This document shows, one piece after another, positions 35,426 through 44,100 of a stretch of 64,000 bases of DNA. The DNA lies in contig CBDCWT010000030.1 in NCBI GenBank assembly GCA_965223305.1, forward strand, positions 1 to 64,000, written 5' to 3'. The translations under genes were made by a program, and so were the position numbers. The DNA is from CBDCWT01 sp965223305. Lineage in GTDB: Bacteria; Planctomycetota; Planctomycetia; Pirellulales; Pirellulaceae. Position 1 is the first letter of the stretch; each line of letters opens with the position of its first letter. The notes under the pieces were generated by a model, which saw only the letters and a list, made by a program, of their open reading frames with translations, did not search any database and had not been told where the DNA came from.

Positions 35426-37045
35426 CTAGCGAATACTTCCTTCCACTTGCTGCTTGTCTTTGTCTTCCTGCTCGAGATTGGTCACCAAAGCTTCAGTGGT
35501 CAGCATCAATCCGGCAATGCTGGCAGCGTTGCTCAACGCCGTCCTAACGACCTTGACCGGATCAATAATGCCCGCCTTGTACATATCGATGTACTTCCCC
35601 TGGTTCGCGTCATAGCCGGTGGTGGTCGGCTTGTCGAGAATCTCGTCAGCGACAACCGATCCATCAATGCCGCAGTTGTCCGCGATTTGACGGAGAGGTG
35701 CATCGAGCGCTTTGAGCACGATATCGACGCCGATCTTCTCGTCGCCTTTGGCCGCCGATCGCGCTTTCTCGACCGACTCTCGGCAACGCAGCAGGGCTAC
35801 GCCGCCACCCGGTAGAATTCCCTCTTCCACCGCAGCACGAGTGGCATGCAACGCGTCCTCGACGCGCGCCTTTTTCTGCTTCATGTCGGCTTCGGTCTCT
35901 GCACCCACAGAAACCACCGCCACGCCGCCGGCCAGTTTGGCCAACCGCTCTTGAAACTTCTCCTTATCGTACTCGCTGTCGGTCTGGTCGATCTGATTGC
36001 GAATCTGCTGGATCCGCTTTTCAACCTCGCTCCGGTTGCCCGCGCCTTCGACGATTGTCGTAGCGTTCTTGTCAACCGTGATCTTCTTGGCCTGGCCCAT
36101 CTGCTCTAACGTGAGGTTCTCCAGCTGGAGCCCCAAGTCTTCGCTGATCAAAGTGCCACCGGTCAAGACTGCGATATCGCCCAACATCGCCTTTCGACGA
36201 TCGCCAAAGCCAGGAGCCTTGACAGCACACACGTTCAATACCCCACGGAGCTTGTTGACGACGAGCAACGTTAAAGCTTCCGCGTCGACATCTTCGGCAA
36301 TAATCAGCAACGGCTTGCCAGTCTGGCCGACCTTTTCCAACACGGGAACGAGCTCACGGAGGTTGCTGATCTTCTTCTCGTGAATCAGCAGATAGCAACC
36401 CTCCAGCGTGCACTCCATGGTGGCTGGGTCGTTGATGAAATAGGGTGAAATGTAACCCTTGTCGAACTGCATGCCGTCTACATATTCGACCTTGGTCTCG
36501 GTCGTCTTTCCTTCCTCGACCGTGATCACACCGTCCTTGCCAACTCGATGCAACGACTCGGCCAACAGCTCGCCAATCTTCTTGTCGTTGTTGGCGCTGA
36601 TCGCTCCGACGTTCTCGACCTCTGACTTGTTCGAGACCGGTTTGGCCATCTGCAACAGCTGGGATTCAGCTGCGTCGACGGCACGTTCGATGCCACGTCG
36701 GACTGCCGTGGGATTGCTGCCCGCGACAATGTTTCGTAGGCCTTCACGGAAGATGGTCCGAGCTAACACGGTCGCGGTCGTCGTGCCGTCACCGGCAATG
36801 TCCGATGTCTTCTGAGCGACCTCGACAACCAGTTTGGCGCCCATATTCTCGAAACGGTCCTCAAGCTCGATTTCCTTGGCAACCGTCACCCCGTCCTTGG
36901 TCACCGTCGGACCTCCAAAGGACTTGTCAATAATCACATTTCTGCCCGTCGGGCCCATCGTCACGGCGACCGCGTTCGCCAGCTTATCGACCCCGTGAAG
37001 CATCTTTGCCCGGGCATGGTCTTCAAAAAGCAGTTGTTTTGCCAC
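35426..37045 (-). CDS. groEL: GroEL chaperonin, second copy (no GGM tail)
   Basis: 539 residues. ATP-binding GDGTT at 85-89 and conserved GPTGRNVIIDKSFGGP and GGGVALLR identify GroEL. The C-terminus ends in EQEDKDKQQVEGSIR and lacks the GGM repeats that fill the cavity floor in classical GroEL. It sits 89 bases after groES. Duplicate chaperonins without the tail are often specialised. It is not a frameshifted product, since all core motifs and length are intact. Confidence 0.95.
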   Translation of the reverse strand: MAKQLLFEDHARAKMLHGVDKLANAVAVTMGPTGRNVIIDKSFGGPTVTKDGVTVAKEIELEDRFENMGAKLVVEVAQKTSDIAGDGTTTATVLARTIFREGLRNIVAGSNPTAVRRGIERAVDAAESQLLQMAKPVSNKSEVENVGAISANNDKKIGELLAESLHRVGKDGVITVEEGKTTETKVEYVDGMQFDKGYISPYFINDPATMECTLEGCYLLIHEKKISNLRELVPVLEKVGQTGKPLLIIAEDVDAEALTLLVVNKLRGVLNVCAVKAPGFGDRRKAMLGDIAVLTGGTLISEDLGLQLENLTLEQMGQAKKITVDKNATTIVEGAGNRSEVEKRIQQIRNQIDQTDSEYDKEKFQERLAKLAGGVAVVSVGAETEADMKQKKARVEDALHATRAAVEEGILPGGGVALLRCRESVEKARSAAKGDEKIGVDIVLKALDAPLRQIADNCGIDGSVVADEILDKPTTTGYDANQGKYIDMYKAGIIDPVKVVRTALSNAASIAGLMLTTEALVTNLEQEDKDKQQVEGSIR

Positions 37046-37134
37046 GCTGGATGGTCCTCATATCACTAGGTTTGGCTTGGATCTGCTGATATCGCGGGTC
37101 GTGGTCGTGAAAAACGACTCGACCCCACCGACAA

Positions 37135-37431
37135 CTAGACAACCTTGGCCAAGATGTCACTCTCGCGAAGAATCTTGACATCGTCTCCGCTGATCTCGAT
37201 GTCCGTACCACCGTACTTCCCATAGATCACTTGGTCACCGACCGCCACTGACAACTCACCTCGTTGGCCGCTGTCCAGCAACCGGCCCGGCCCAACCGCC
37301 ACAACTTTTCCCCGTTGCGGCTTCTCTTTGGCAGAATCGGGCAACACAATCCCTCCCGCCGTAGTCTCCTCCGCCTCGATGGGCTCAACAACGACGCGGT
37401 CATCCAATGGTCGAATTTTGATCTTAGCCAT
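37135..37431 (-). CDS. groES: GroES co-chaperonin
   Basis: 98 residues: KIRPLDDRVVVEPIEAEETTAGGIVLPDSAKEKPQ includes the mobile loop, and VIYGKYGGTDIEI is the family core. It caps the GroEL ring. It lies between the two groEL genes, 78 bases after the first and 89 before the second, so one GroES may serve both chaperonins. Confidence 0.97.
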   Translation of the reverse strand: MAKIKIRPLDDRVVVEPIEAEETTAGGIVLPDSAKEKPQRGKVVAVGPGRLLDSGQRGELSVAVGDQVIYGKYGGTDIEISGDDVKILRESDILAKVV

Positions 37432-37509
37432 GTCTTGATACTTCCCTTTATGTTGAATCTCGAAATCTTGGCTCGTATCTGACGCTCGAGGTCAGCCGTT
37501 GGTTTGGAT

Positions 37510-39228
37510 TTACATCATGCCGCCCATGCCGCCCATGCCTCCCATGCCGCCCATACCACCCATGCCTCCCATATCCATGCCGCCCATGCCTCCTCCCATG
37601 CCGCCCATGCCGTGGTCGTGGTGATCATGAGCGTTCTCTTCCTCTTCCTGAGGAATGTCGGTAACCAGCGAGGAGGTGGTGAGCATCAGCGAAGCGACGC
37701 TGGCTGCGTTTTGGAGCGAGGTGCGGACGACTTTGGCAGGATCGATGATGCCGGCGGCGACGAGATCGCAGTAGGAACCCCGGTCTGCATCGAAGCCCTG
37801 GTTTTTGTCTTTTTGCTGCCGCACGCGGTTGACCACGACGGCACCGTCGTGTCCGGCGTTTTCGGCGATCGCTCGTAGCGGATGATCTAGCACGTTGCGG
37901 ATGATGTCGGCACCCAACTTCTCGTCACCAGCCAGCTTCAGTTGTGACAAGGCCTTTTCAGAACGAATCAGCGCGACGCCACCGCCGGTTACGACTCCGG
38001 CCTCCAGAGCCGCTTGTGTTGCTGCCTTGGCATCTTCCAACAGGGCTTTGCGTTCCTTCATCTCCGTCTCGGTCGCGGCGCCACAGTTAATCTGCGCCAC
38101 TCCGCCCGCCAACTTAGCCAGCCGCTCTTGTAGCTTTTCGCGATCGTAGTCGCTGTCGGTGACTTCGATCTCCCGGCGAATTTGCTCGGCCCGACCTTCG
38201 ATGTCGGACTTTTTCCCAGCACCGCCGACGATGACCGTCTCTTCTGAGTTCACTTTGATCTTCTTGGCTCGGCCCAAGTCCGACAACTTGACGCTCTCCA
38301 GTTCGATGCCCAAGTCCTTGAAAATCGGTGTTCCAGCAGTCAACACACCCAGGTCGCCCATCATCGCTTTGCGACGGTCGCCGTATCCCGGAGCCTTGAC
38401 GGCACAGACTTGGAGGATTCCGCGCATCTTGTTGACCACGAGCGTTGCGAGCGCCTCGCCGTCAATGTCCTCGGCGATGATCAACAACGGCTTATTTGAC
38501 TTGCTGATCGCCTCCAAAATCGGGATCAATTTCTTGTTTGAGGAGATCTTTTCCTCGAAGAGCAGGACATAGCAGTCCTCAAGTTCAACGGTCACATCAT
38601 CCTGGTTAGTCACAAAGTGAGGTGAGAGGAAGCCGCGGTCAAACTGCATCCCCTCGACGACTTCGACCGTTGTCTCGTTACCCCGTCCCTCTTCGACGGT
38701 GATCACACCGTCCTTGCCAACCTTCAGGAACGCGTCAGCCAACACGCTGCCGATCGTGGGATCGTTGTTTCCCGCGATGGTGGCGACTTGCTGGATCTCT
38801 TTCTTATTCTTTTCATTAATCGGAGTCGACAACTTGGCGACGGCTGCACCCACCGCCTCGGTGCCGCGGGCGATACCGCGGGACAAGGCCATCGGGTCCG
38901 CTCCTGCCGCAATCATCTTCAGCCCCTCACGAAAGATGGCTTCGGCCAAGACGGTCGCTGACGTCGTTCCGTCGCCGGCGACGTCGTTGGTTTTGCTGGC
39001 CGCTTCTTTGACCAGCTGGGCACCCAAGTTCTCTTCCGGGTCATCGAGTTCGATGTCCTCCGCAACGGTCACTCCGTCTTTGGTGACCTTGGGCGAACCC
39101 CAGCCTTTGTCAAGCACCGCGTTGCGACCGCGCGGACCGAGCGTGCTGCGGACAGCACGAGCCAACTTGGATACGCCGGCCAGCAGCGGCTGCCGAGCTT
39201 TGTCTTCAAAGGACATTTGTTTGGCCAC
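37510..39228 (-). CDS. groEL: GroEL chaperonin, first copy (GGM tail)
   Basis: 572 residues. GDGTT at 85-89, GPRGRNAVLDKGWGSP and GGGVALIR are present. The C-terminal tail is a long GGM repeat preceded by a His-rich HDHHDHG segment, which could bind metal. It forms the double-ring ATP-driven folding chamber. It is the first gene of the groEL-groES-groEL unit. A sigma-54-type promoter lies about 190 bases upstream (39429-39415). Confidence 0.97.
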   Translation of the reverse strand: MAKQMSFEDKARQPLLAGVSKLARAVRSTLGPRGRNAVLDKGWGSPKVTKDGVTVAEDIELDDPEENLGAQLVKEAASKTNDVAGDGTTSATVLAEAIFREGLKMIAAGADPMALSRGIARGTEAVGAAVAKLSTPINEKNKKEIQQVATIAGNNDPTIGSVLADAFLKVGKDGVITVEEGRGNETTVEVVEGMQFDRGFLSPHFVTNQDDVTVELEDCYVLLFEEKISSNKKLIPILEAISKSNKPLLIIAEDIDGEALATLVVNKMRGILQVCAVKAPGYGDRRKAMMGDLGVLTAGTPIFKDLGIELESVKLSDLGRAKKIKVNSEETVIVGGAGKKSDIEGRAEQIRREIEVTDSDYDREKLQERLAKLAGGVAQINCGAATETEMKERKALLEDAKAATQAALEAGVVTGGGVALIRSEKALSQLKLAGDEKLGADIIRNVLDHPLRAIAENAGHDGAVVVNRVRQQKDKNQGFDADRGSYCDLVAAGIIDPAKVVRTSLQNAASVASLMLTTSSLVTDIPQEEEENAHDHHDHGMGGMGGGMGGMDMGGMGGMGGMGGMGGMGGMM

Positions 39229-39414
39229 TGCAGGATTCCTCCTCTGGAGATTGGTGTGGGCTTAAGCCTTCAGGTGAAATAGCAATTCGCAAAAACGCCG
39301 CCGTCTCAGGTCTGCGGGCAACAAGCCGCTGTAGGAGATGGCGGGGTTGTTCGAGGTTGTGACAAACCGGTCAACCAAACTGGCAGTCGAACCGTGCAAG
39401 ACGCGGTTAAAACA

Positions 39415-39429
39415 GCAAGCATCGTGCCA
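39415..39429 (-). promoter_or_regulatory. Sigma-54 (-24/-12) promoter of the groEL-groES-groEL unit
   Basis: On the minus strand TGGCACG-ATGC-TTGC followed by T is a perfect match to TGGCACG-N4-TTGCW. Transcription would start near 39403, about 175 bases before the groEL ATG. Confidence 0.85.
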
Positions 39430-39530
39430 AACGGCAATCCGAGTCCATAAAGCCTCTGAAAAAAATCACTTACGTCACAAGGATGGTCTCCACCAGACAG
39501 GCCCAAAGGAGCTTGCTGCCGGGCTGGCTG

Positions 39531-39545
39531 CTGTCAATTTGACAG
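39531..39545. promoter_or_regulatory. Palindrome CTGTCAATTTGACAG, candidate activator site
   Basis: A perfect 7+1+7 palindrome about 100 bases upstream of the groEL sigma-54 promoter and 70 bases before the CitG-like gene. The distance from the -24/-12 element is typical of enhancer-binding protein sites. It could equally be an operator of the CitG-like gene. Confidence 0.4.
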
Positions 39546-39613
39546 ACTTCGTCCCTATTGCTCGTGCTCGCGGGCCCCCCAGCGCCAGTGGACGTCGTGT
39601 AGACTTTATTTGC

Positions 39614-40495
39614 ATGGCAGAGGACATCGAGCCGCGATCAGCATCACCTCAGCTGCAGCTGGGCCAACTTGCGACCCTTGCCTGTGTCCTCGAGGTCAGC
39701 GCCTGCAAACCTGGCAACGTGCACCGCGGGGCCGACTTTGAGGATGTCACGCTGGTTGACTTTCTGGCCTCGGCGGTCGCCAGTGGCCCTCTGCTGGCGG
39801 AGGCGCCCGATCGCGGTGTCGGCTACGCCGTGCTCTCCGCGACCAAGGCGACCGCCGCCGCTGCAGGCTCGAACACCAATCTAGGGACGTTGCTGTTGCT
39901 GGGGCCGTTGATGGCAGTCCCGGCGGGCCTCTCGCTGCGGCAAGGAATCTCCGTGGTCCTGAAGGCTCTGACGCCGCAAGACGCAGCTGCGGTCTTCGAG
40001 GCCATCCGGCTGGCACGTCCAGGTGGCTTGCAGGTCGCAGAGAAAATGGACGTTCATGGCCCTGCTCCCGACAACCTCGTGGCGGCGATGGCAGCGGCGG
40101 CCGATCGGGACCTGGTCGCCCGGCAATACACGAATCACTTTGCGCAAGTCTTCGACGCCTGCGATTGGATTTCGCAGACCTACAGCGAGACGAAGTCGCT
40201 GAACGAAGCGATCATCCACACCCATCTGCGGCTGATGGCGAACTATCCGGACAGCCTGATCGCCCGAAAGTGTGGAACGGCAATCGCGGACGAATCTGCG
40301 CGGCGGGCCGCGGCGGCCCTAGCCGCCGGAAGCTGCGGAGGTCGACACTATTTAAGCGCGGTGGCAGATCTCGATTTCTGGCTGCGCGCCGATCACCATC
40401 GCCGTAATCCGGGGACGACAGCCGATTTAGTCGCCGCGGCACTCTTTACGGGGTTACGTGAGGGCGACTTGGCAACACCCTTCAGCTGGGGCTGA
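39614..40495 (+). CDS. CitG/MdcB-family (triphosphoribosyl-dephospho-CoA synthase-like) protein
   Basis: 293 residues. LEVSACKPGNVHRGADFEDV, GSNTNLGTLLLLGPL and LRLMANYPDSLIARKCG are typical of the CitG family. Classical CitG makes the citrate-lyase prosthetic-group precursor, but stand-alone CitG-like proteins in planctomycetes and methylotrophs have, as I understand it, been linked to tetrahydromethanopterin biosynthesis. The next gene is a pterin-synthase homologue, which favours the second role. No citrate lyase genes are nearby. Start ATG 39614; the longer in-frame upstream sequence lacks family character. Confidence 0.8.
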   Translation: MAEDIEPRSASPQLQLGQLATLACVLEVSACKPGNVHRGADFEDVTLVDFLASAVASGPLLAEAPDRGVGYAVLSATKATAAAAGSNTNLGTLLLLGPLMAVPAGLSLRQGISVVLKALTPQDAAAVFEAIRLARPGGLQVAEKMDVHGPAPDNLVAAMAAAADRDLVARQYTNHFAQVFDACDWISQTYSETKSLNEAIIHTHLRLMANYPDSLIARKCGTAIADESARRAAAALAAGSCGGRHYLSAVADLDFWLRADHHRRNPGTTADLVAAALFTGLREGDLATPFSWG

Positions 40496-40543
40496 CGAAC
40501 CGTCCTGGGCACGGAGTTGTTACACTGGCTGCAGGAGTACGAC

Positions 40544-41029
40544 ATGCCCGAAAGCTATCACGTTCGACTGTCTAAGGAGACGATGGTCTTCAGCGCCGCG
40601 CACTTCATCACCTATAACAACGACATCTGCGAGCGGTTGCACGGACACAATTATCAGGTGGCCACTGACATCCACGGGCCCCTGGACGGAAATCAGTACG
40701 TCGTCGATTTCATTGCGCTGCGAGATTCGCTGCAAGAAATCGTGATGGAGCTTGATCACCGCATGCTGCTGCCGACGGGGCATCCGCTGATTGCGGTCGA
40801 GTCAGTGGAGCAAGAGGTTGTCGTCCGCTGCGGCGACCGACGATGGGTATTCCCCCGCGGAGACTGCGTACTCCTGCCGGTCGAAAACACTACCGCCGAG
40901 CTACTGGCTCGCTATATCGGTAGGCGTCTGCTGGAGACCCTCGATCGCAAATTCGACTTCCGTCCGGCGGCGGTACGAGTTGCGGTCGACGAGAATCGCG
41001 GCCAATGGGGAATCTGGGAATCCAGCTAG
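40544..41029 (+). CDS. 6-pyruvoyl-tetrahydropterin synthase / QueD-family protein
   Basis: 161 residues. Zinc ligands are His20 (SAAHF) and His33 and His35 (RLHGHNY), and Cys29 (NDICERLHGHNY) stands at the catalytic position. LDHRMLLPTGHPL is the second signature; an insertion of about 30 residues (VEQEVVVRCGDRRWVFPRGDCVLLP) sits in the middle. The family converts dihydroneopterin triphosphate to pterin or deazapurine precursors. ATG 40544 follows GCAGGAG. It is 48 bases after the CitG-like gene, likely in one operon. Confidence 0.88.
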   Translation: MPESYHVRLSKETMVFSAAHFITYNNDICERLHGHNYQVATDIHGPLDGNQYVVDFIALRDSLQEIVMELDHRMLLPTGHPLIAVESVEQEVVVRCGDRRWVFPRGDCVLLPVENTTAELLARYIGRRLLETLDRKFDFRPAAVRVAVDENRGQWGIWESS

Positions 41030-41035
41030 CCGTCC

Positions 41036-41121
41036 CGGGGCGGGTAAATCGTCCGAGGGGGGGTAAATCGTCCGGGGCGGGTAAATCGTCCGAGGGGGGT
41101 CAATCGTCCGAGGGGGTCAAT
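41036..41121 (+). repeat. Short tandem repeats of GGTAAATCGTCCGAGG type
   Basis: Five to six direct copies of a 16-18-base unit with variants (GGTAAATCGTCCGGGGC, GGTCAATCGTCCGAGG), directly after the PTPS-like stop. The units are contiguous, with no unique spacers, so this is not a CRISPR array. Confidence 0.8.
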
Positions 41122-41332
41122 CGTCCGGGAGGGCGACGCTCCTGCGGAGCCGTTTCTTCCACGTCAGTTGGGCGGTCGAGCAGCTTCGAGTTAGTACGTG
41201 ATTTCGTCTTTCTTCACTCTCCCCTTGGGAAGAGTCGGCCCGAAGGGCCGGAGAGGGGGGGGCCCGGGCGCTACGCGTCGGTTTGGCTGGGGAACCGTGG
41301 GCTAACGCCCAGCGGCTGATTTGGAGCGTAGT
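41122..41332 (-). repeat. Dispersed composite repeat, inverted relative to the copy near 44.4 kb
   Basis: GGGCGACGCTCCTGCGGAGC, TTTCTTCCACGTCAGTT, GGCGGTCGAGCAGCTTC, TTCACTCTCCCC and CTACGCGTCGGTTTGGCTGG, GGAACCGTGGGCTAACGCCC appear here in order. All appear in reverse order and orientation at 44330-44525. The remaining 41333-41704 has low-complexity CCGAGCGCGTTGCC repeats and no gene. Confidence 0.75.
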
Positions 41333-41704
41333 TTTCCGCGCGTGCGGCTCGGCGGGAGCCTCGCCCTCCCGAGCGCGTTGCCGTCCCGATCTCGTTGCCC
41401 CCGGAGCGCATTGCCGTTCCGAGCGCGTTGCCCTCCCGATCGCCTGGCGCGACCTAACAGCAGAAGCCACACCGGTTCAGCCGGGCGGCCGCGGAGAGCG
41501 ATCTAGGTCGACCCAGCTTACCAAGGGAGGCAGCCGGAGTGCCGCACGATGCGCCATCACCGAAAAGAAAATCCCTAAGTTCACGGAGTAAGGTTTACTT
41601 TGCTGAGCTGGCTGTCCGATGAATGCCGAGCGACACGTTAGCTTTGGGCGCAAGGACCGCGCCCGAGGCACGATCCGTCACCTACGTTCATCCCGGAGCC
41701 AAGG

Positions 41705-42700
41705 GTGCTCTCGAATTTACGTAAAGCTGCGATTGTGCTGATGAGCCTTCCCGACGAGGAAGCGGCGCAGATCATCAGCAAATTGACGCCCCAGCAGGTG
41801 GAATCGGTGTCGATTGAGATCGCAAAGATCGGCCGCTTTACGAGCGACGAGCAGGAGGAAGCGATTTTCGGATTCGCCGAGGCGAATCCCAATGCGCTCG
41901 GCGGCAGCGCGGGCGGACTCGATGTCGCCCGCAACCTGCTGGAAAAAGCGCTGGGAATCGAGGCGGGCGATACGTTACAAAACGTCCAGCAGTCGATCGA
42001 GTCGCTGCCATTCGGCTTCCTCAAACACGTCGATCCGCAGAACCTGCTGACCTTCGTCAACGACGAACATCCCCAAACGATTGCCTTGATTCTGTCCCAC
42101 CTTCCGCCTGCTTACGGGGCCCAAGTGATCGCCGGACTGACAACCGAACGTCAAATGGCCGTTATCGCCAGGATTGCTCAGATGGGTCAAACCAGTCCTG
42201 AGATCATCGAGCAGGTGGAAAAAGGCCTGGAATCCCGCATGGCGGCAGTGGTCAGTCAGTCGTTTGAGAATGCTGGTGGCGTAGAAAGTGTGGCAGAAAT
42301 CCTCAACGTCAGCGATCGTGCCACGGAAAGAGCCCTGTTGGAAGAACTGTCTCAAGAGGATCCGGATCTAGTTGAGGAGATTCGCCGCTTGATGTTTGTC
42401 TTCGAGGACATCTCAAAGCTGGGAGACAAAGAGATCCAGGCGGTGCTCAAGAATGTCGAAACCTCGCAATGGGCAATGGGACTTAAGGGAGTCAGCGAGG
42501 AATTGAAAGAGAAGATACTGGGCAACATGTCTCAACGTGCGGCGGATATGCTGAGGGAGGAGATTGACTATCTGGGTCCGGTCCGGCTATCTGAGGTCGA
42601 AGCGGTCCAGCAACAGATCGTCGACGTCGTCCGCACTCTTGAAGATAGCGGTGAAGTGAGCTTGGGTGGCGGGGGAGGCGACGAGCAGTTCATCGACTAG
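41705..42700 (+). CDS. fliG: FliG flagellar motor switch protein
   Basis: 331 residues, the family length. RKAAIVLMSLPDEEAAQIISKLTPQQVE (N domain), EHPQTIALILSHLPP (the EHPQR-like motif of the middle domain) and the charged C-terminal helix DEIQAV-like KEIQAVLKNVETSQWAMGLKG mark the rotor protein that couples stator to torque. No other flagellar genes are in the window, so it is an orphan here. Start is GTG 41705. The C-terminus has a GGGGG stretch. Confidence 0.92.
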   Translation: MLSNLRKAAIVLMSLPDEEAAQIISKLTPQQVESVSIEIAKIGRFTSDEQEEAIFGFAEANPNALGGSAGGLDVARNLLEKALGIEAGDTLQNVQQSIESLPFGFLKHVDPQNLLTFVNDEHPQTIALILSHLPPAYGAQVIAGLTTERQMAVIARIAQMGQTSPEIIEQVEKGLESRMAAVVSQSFENAGGVESVAEILNVSDRATERALLEELSQEDPDLVEEIRRLMFVFEDISKLGDKEIQAVLKNVETSQWAMGLKGVSEELKEKILGNMSQRAADMLREEIDYLGPVRLSEVEAVQQQIVDVVRTLEDSGEVSLGGGGGDEQFID

Positions 42701-42755
42701 CGACCCACGCTCTGCCAAACGGAGCTGCGCGTGGAGAGCCTGGAGCGGTTCGGCC

Positions 42756-43751
42756 GTGTATGCATTAGTTACCGGCGCCGGCGGATTCTTGGGACGTTAC
42801 ATCGCGGAGCAGCTCGTGGCCCGCGGTGATCAGGTGCGTTCGTTCTCGCGGGGCGACTATCCGGAGCTGGGCAAACTCGGCATACAACTCGTCCAAGGAG
42901 ACCTCCGCGACCCACCAGCGGTGGCTAGGGCCTGTGCCGGAGTCGACGTGGTGTTCCACACCGCGGGCGTGGCGGGCATTTGGGGACCGAGGGACTACTT
43001 CCACGGGATCAACGCCCGCGGCACGCAGAATGTCATCGCCGGCTGCCTTCGTCACGACGTGAGAAAACTCGTCTATACGAGCAGCCCGAGTGTGACGTTC
43101 GATGGCAGCGACCAATTGCGTGTCGATGAGTCGGCAGCCTACCCGGAGCGCTGGCTCTGTCACTACGCCCATTCCAAAGCGCTCGCTGAACAGCAAGTCT
43201 TGGCGGCCAACGTAGACGCCAGGCTGGCAACTTGTGCATTGCGTCCACATCTCATTTGGGGCCCGCGGGACGAGCATCTGATTCCCCGCCTGCTGGACCG
43301 TGCGCGGCGAGGTCGATTGATCCAGGTCGGCAACGGCACCAATCTGGTTGACATCAGCTACGTCGAGAATGCCGCAACGGCGCACCTGCAGGCAGCCGAC
43401 GCGCTCGATCACGAGTCACCTGTGGCGGGTCAGGCCTACTTTCTATCTCAAGGGGAGCCAGTGAACTGCTGGGATTGGATTGGTGAGATCTTGCAGATCG
43501 CCGACCTCCCTCCGATCAAGAGGTCGATTTCACAGGTGGGAGCCTGGCGGGTGGGACACCTCTTGGAGCTCACTTACCGGACTCTCGGTCTACGAACCGA
43601 GCCTAGCATGACCCGGTTCCTGGCAGCCCAGCTGGCCACGTCCCACTACTTCGACATCTCGAAGGCCCAGCGGGACTTTGGCTACAAGCCGCACATCTCG
43701 ACAAAGGAAGGCATGCGTCGACTGACGCAATGGCTGCGCGAGCGCTCCTGA
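42756..43751 (+). CDS. NAD-dependent epimerase / 3-beta-HSD-family oxidoreductase
   Basis: 331 residues. The N-terminus MYALVTGAGGFLGRYIAEQL is the GxxGxxG Rossmann motif. The catalytic triad appears as SSPSVTF (Ser) and YAHSK (Tyr-x3-Lys). Later LRPHLIWGPRD and DISYVENAATAHL fit the extended SDR/3-beta-hydroxysteroid dehydrogenase group, which includes OleD-like long-chain ketone reductases. The substrate is not known. GTG 42756 is chosen because it begins the Rossmann strand; the longer frame overlaps fliG. Confidence 0.88.
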   Translation: MYALVTGAGGFLGRYIAEQLVARGDQVRSFSRGDYPELGKLGIQLVQGDLRDPPAVARACAGVDVVFHTAGVAGIWGPRDYFHGINARGTQNVIAGCLRHDVRKLVYTSSPSVTFDGSDQLRVDESAAYPERWLCHYAHSKALAEQQVLAANVDARLATCALRPHLIWGPRDEHLIPRLLDRARRGRLIQVGNGTNLVDISYVENAATAHLQAADALDHESPVAGQAYFLSQGEPVNCWDWIGEILQIADLPPIKRSISQVGAWRVGHLLELTYRTLGLRTEPSMTRFLAAQLATSHYFDISKAQRDFGYKPHISTKEGMRRLTQWLRERS

Positions 43752-43763
43752 CGAAGCGCCCTC

Positions 43764-43946
43764 CTAGCGATCGCCGAGTCCCCAGCGTTCGATGATGATC
43801 TCGGCACCGGGCGTCAGACCTCGCAGCTTCGCCGCGATCACGGATTTCTCCGAGGGGTTGGCGTTATCAGCTCGACGCTTGAGGATACCCATTTTCCGCC
43901 GACGAGTCCGCCGGCGCCGCAGCTCTCGGCGACGCTCACTTGCCAC
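43764..43946 (-). CDS. Small Arg-rich protein (60 aa)
   Basis: Starts SERRRELRRRRTRRRKMGILKRRAD, then AKLRGLTPGAEIIIERWGL. It resembles short Arg-rich planctomycete proteins (DUF6800-like; named from memory). The GTG start has AGGAGA before it. The basic half suggests nucleic acid or ribosome binding. It converges with the epimerase gene, 12 bases apart. Confidence 0.55.
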   Translation of the reverse strand: MASERRRELRRRRTRRRKMGILKRRADNANPSEKSVIAAKLRGLTPGAEIIIERWGLGDR

Positions 43947-44100
43947 AACATTTCTCCTGCACTTCCGGAATTAGCAATCATCGCGGACTCAGCCAAACCA
44001 CCCGCTGACATGCAGTTGGTTCTAGCAGGCAACCGAAGGCGGGTCAACGCGAGGAACACGCGCCTGAGGAGGTCGTGTAGCTCTTGCGCTTCATGTTGAC

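Larger units (their letters stand above)
39229..39613. other. Divergent regulatory region between groEL and the CitG-like gene
   Basis: Non-coding 385 bases. It contains the sigma-54-type promoter for groEL (39415-39429, minus strand) and a perfect 15-base palindrome (39531-39545), and also has to hold the promoter of the CitG-like gene. Confidence 0.6.

Noticed and set aside
37504..37878. A His/Ala-rich open frame on the plus strand
   Set aside because: It is the antisense shadow of the GGM-rich tail of groEL.
41036..41121. Possible CRISPR array
   Set aside because: The repeats touch each other and there are no unique spacers or cas genes.
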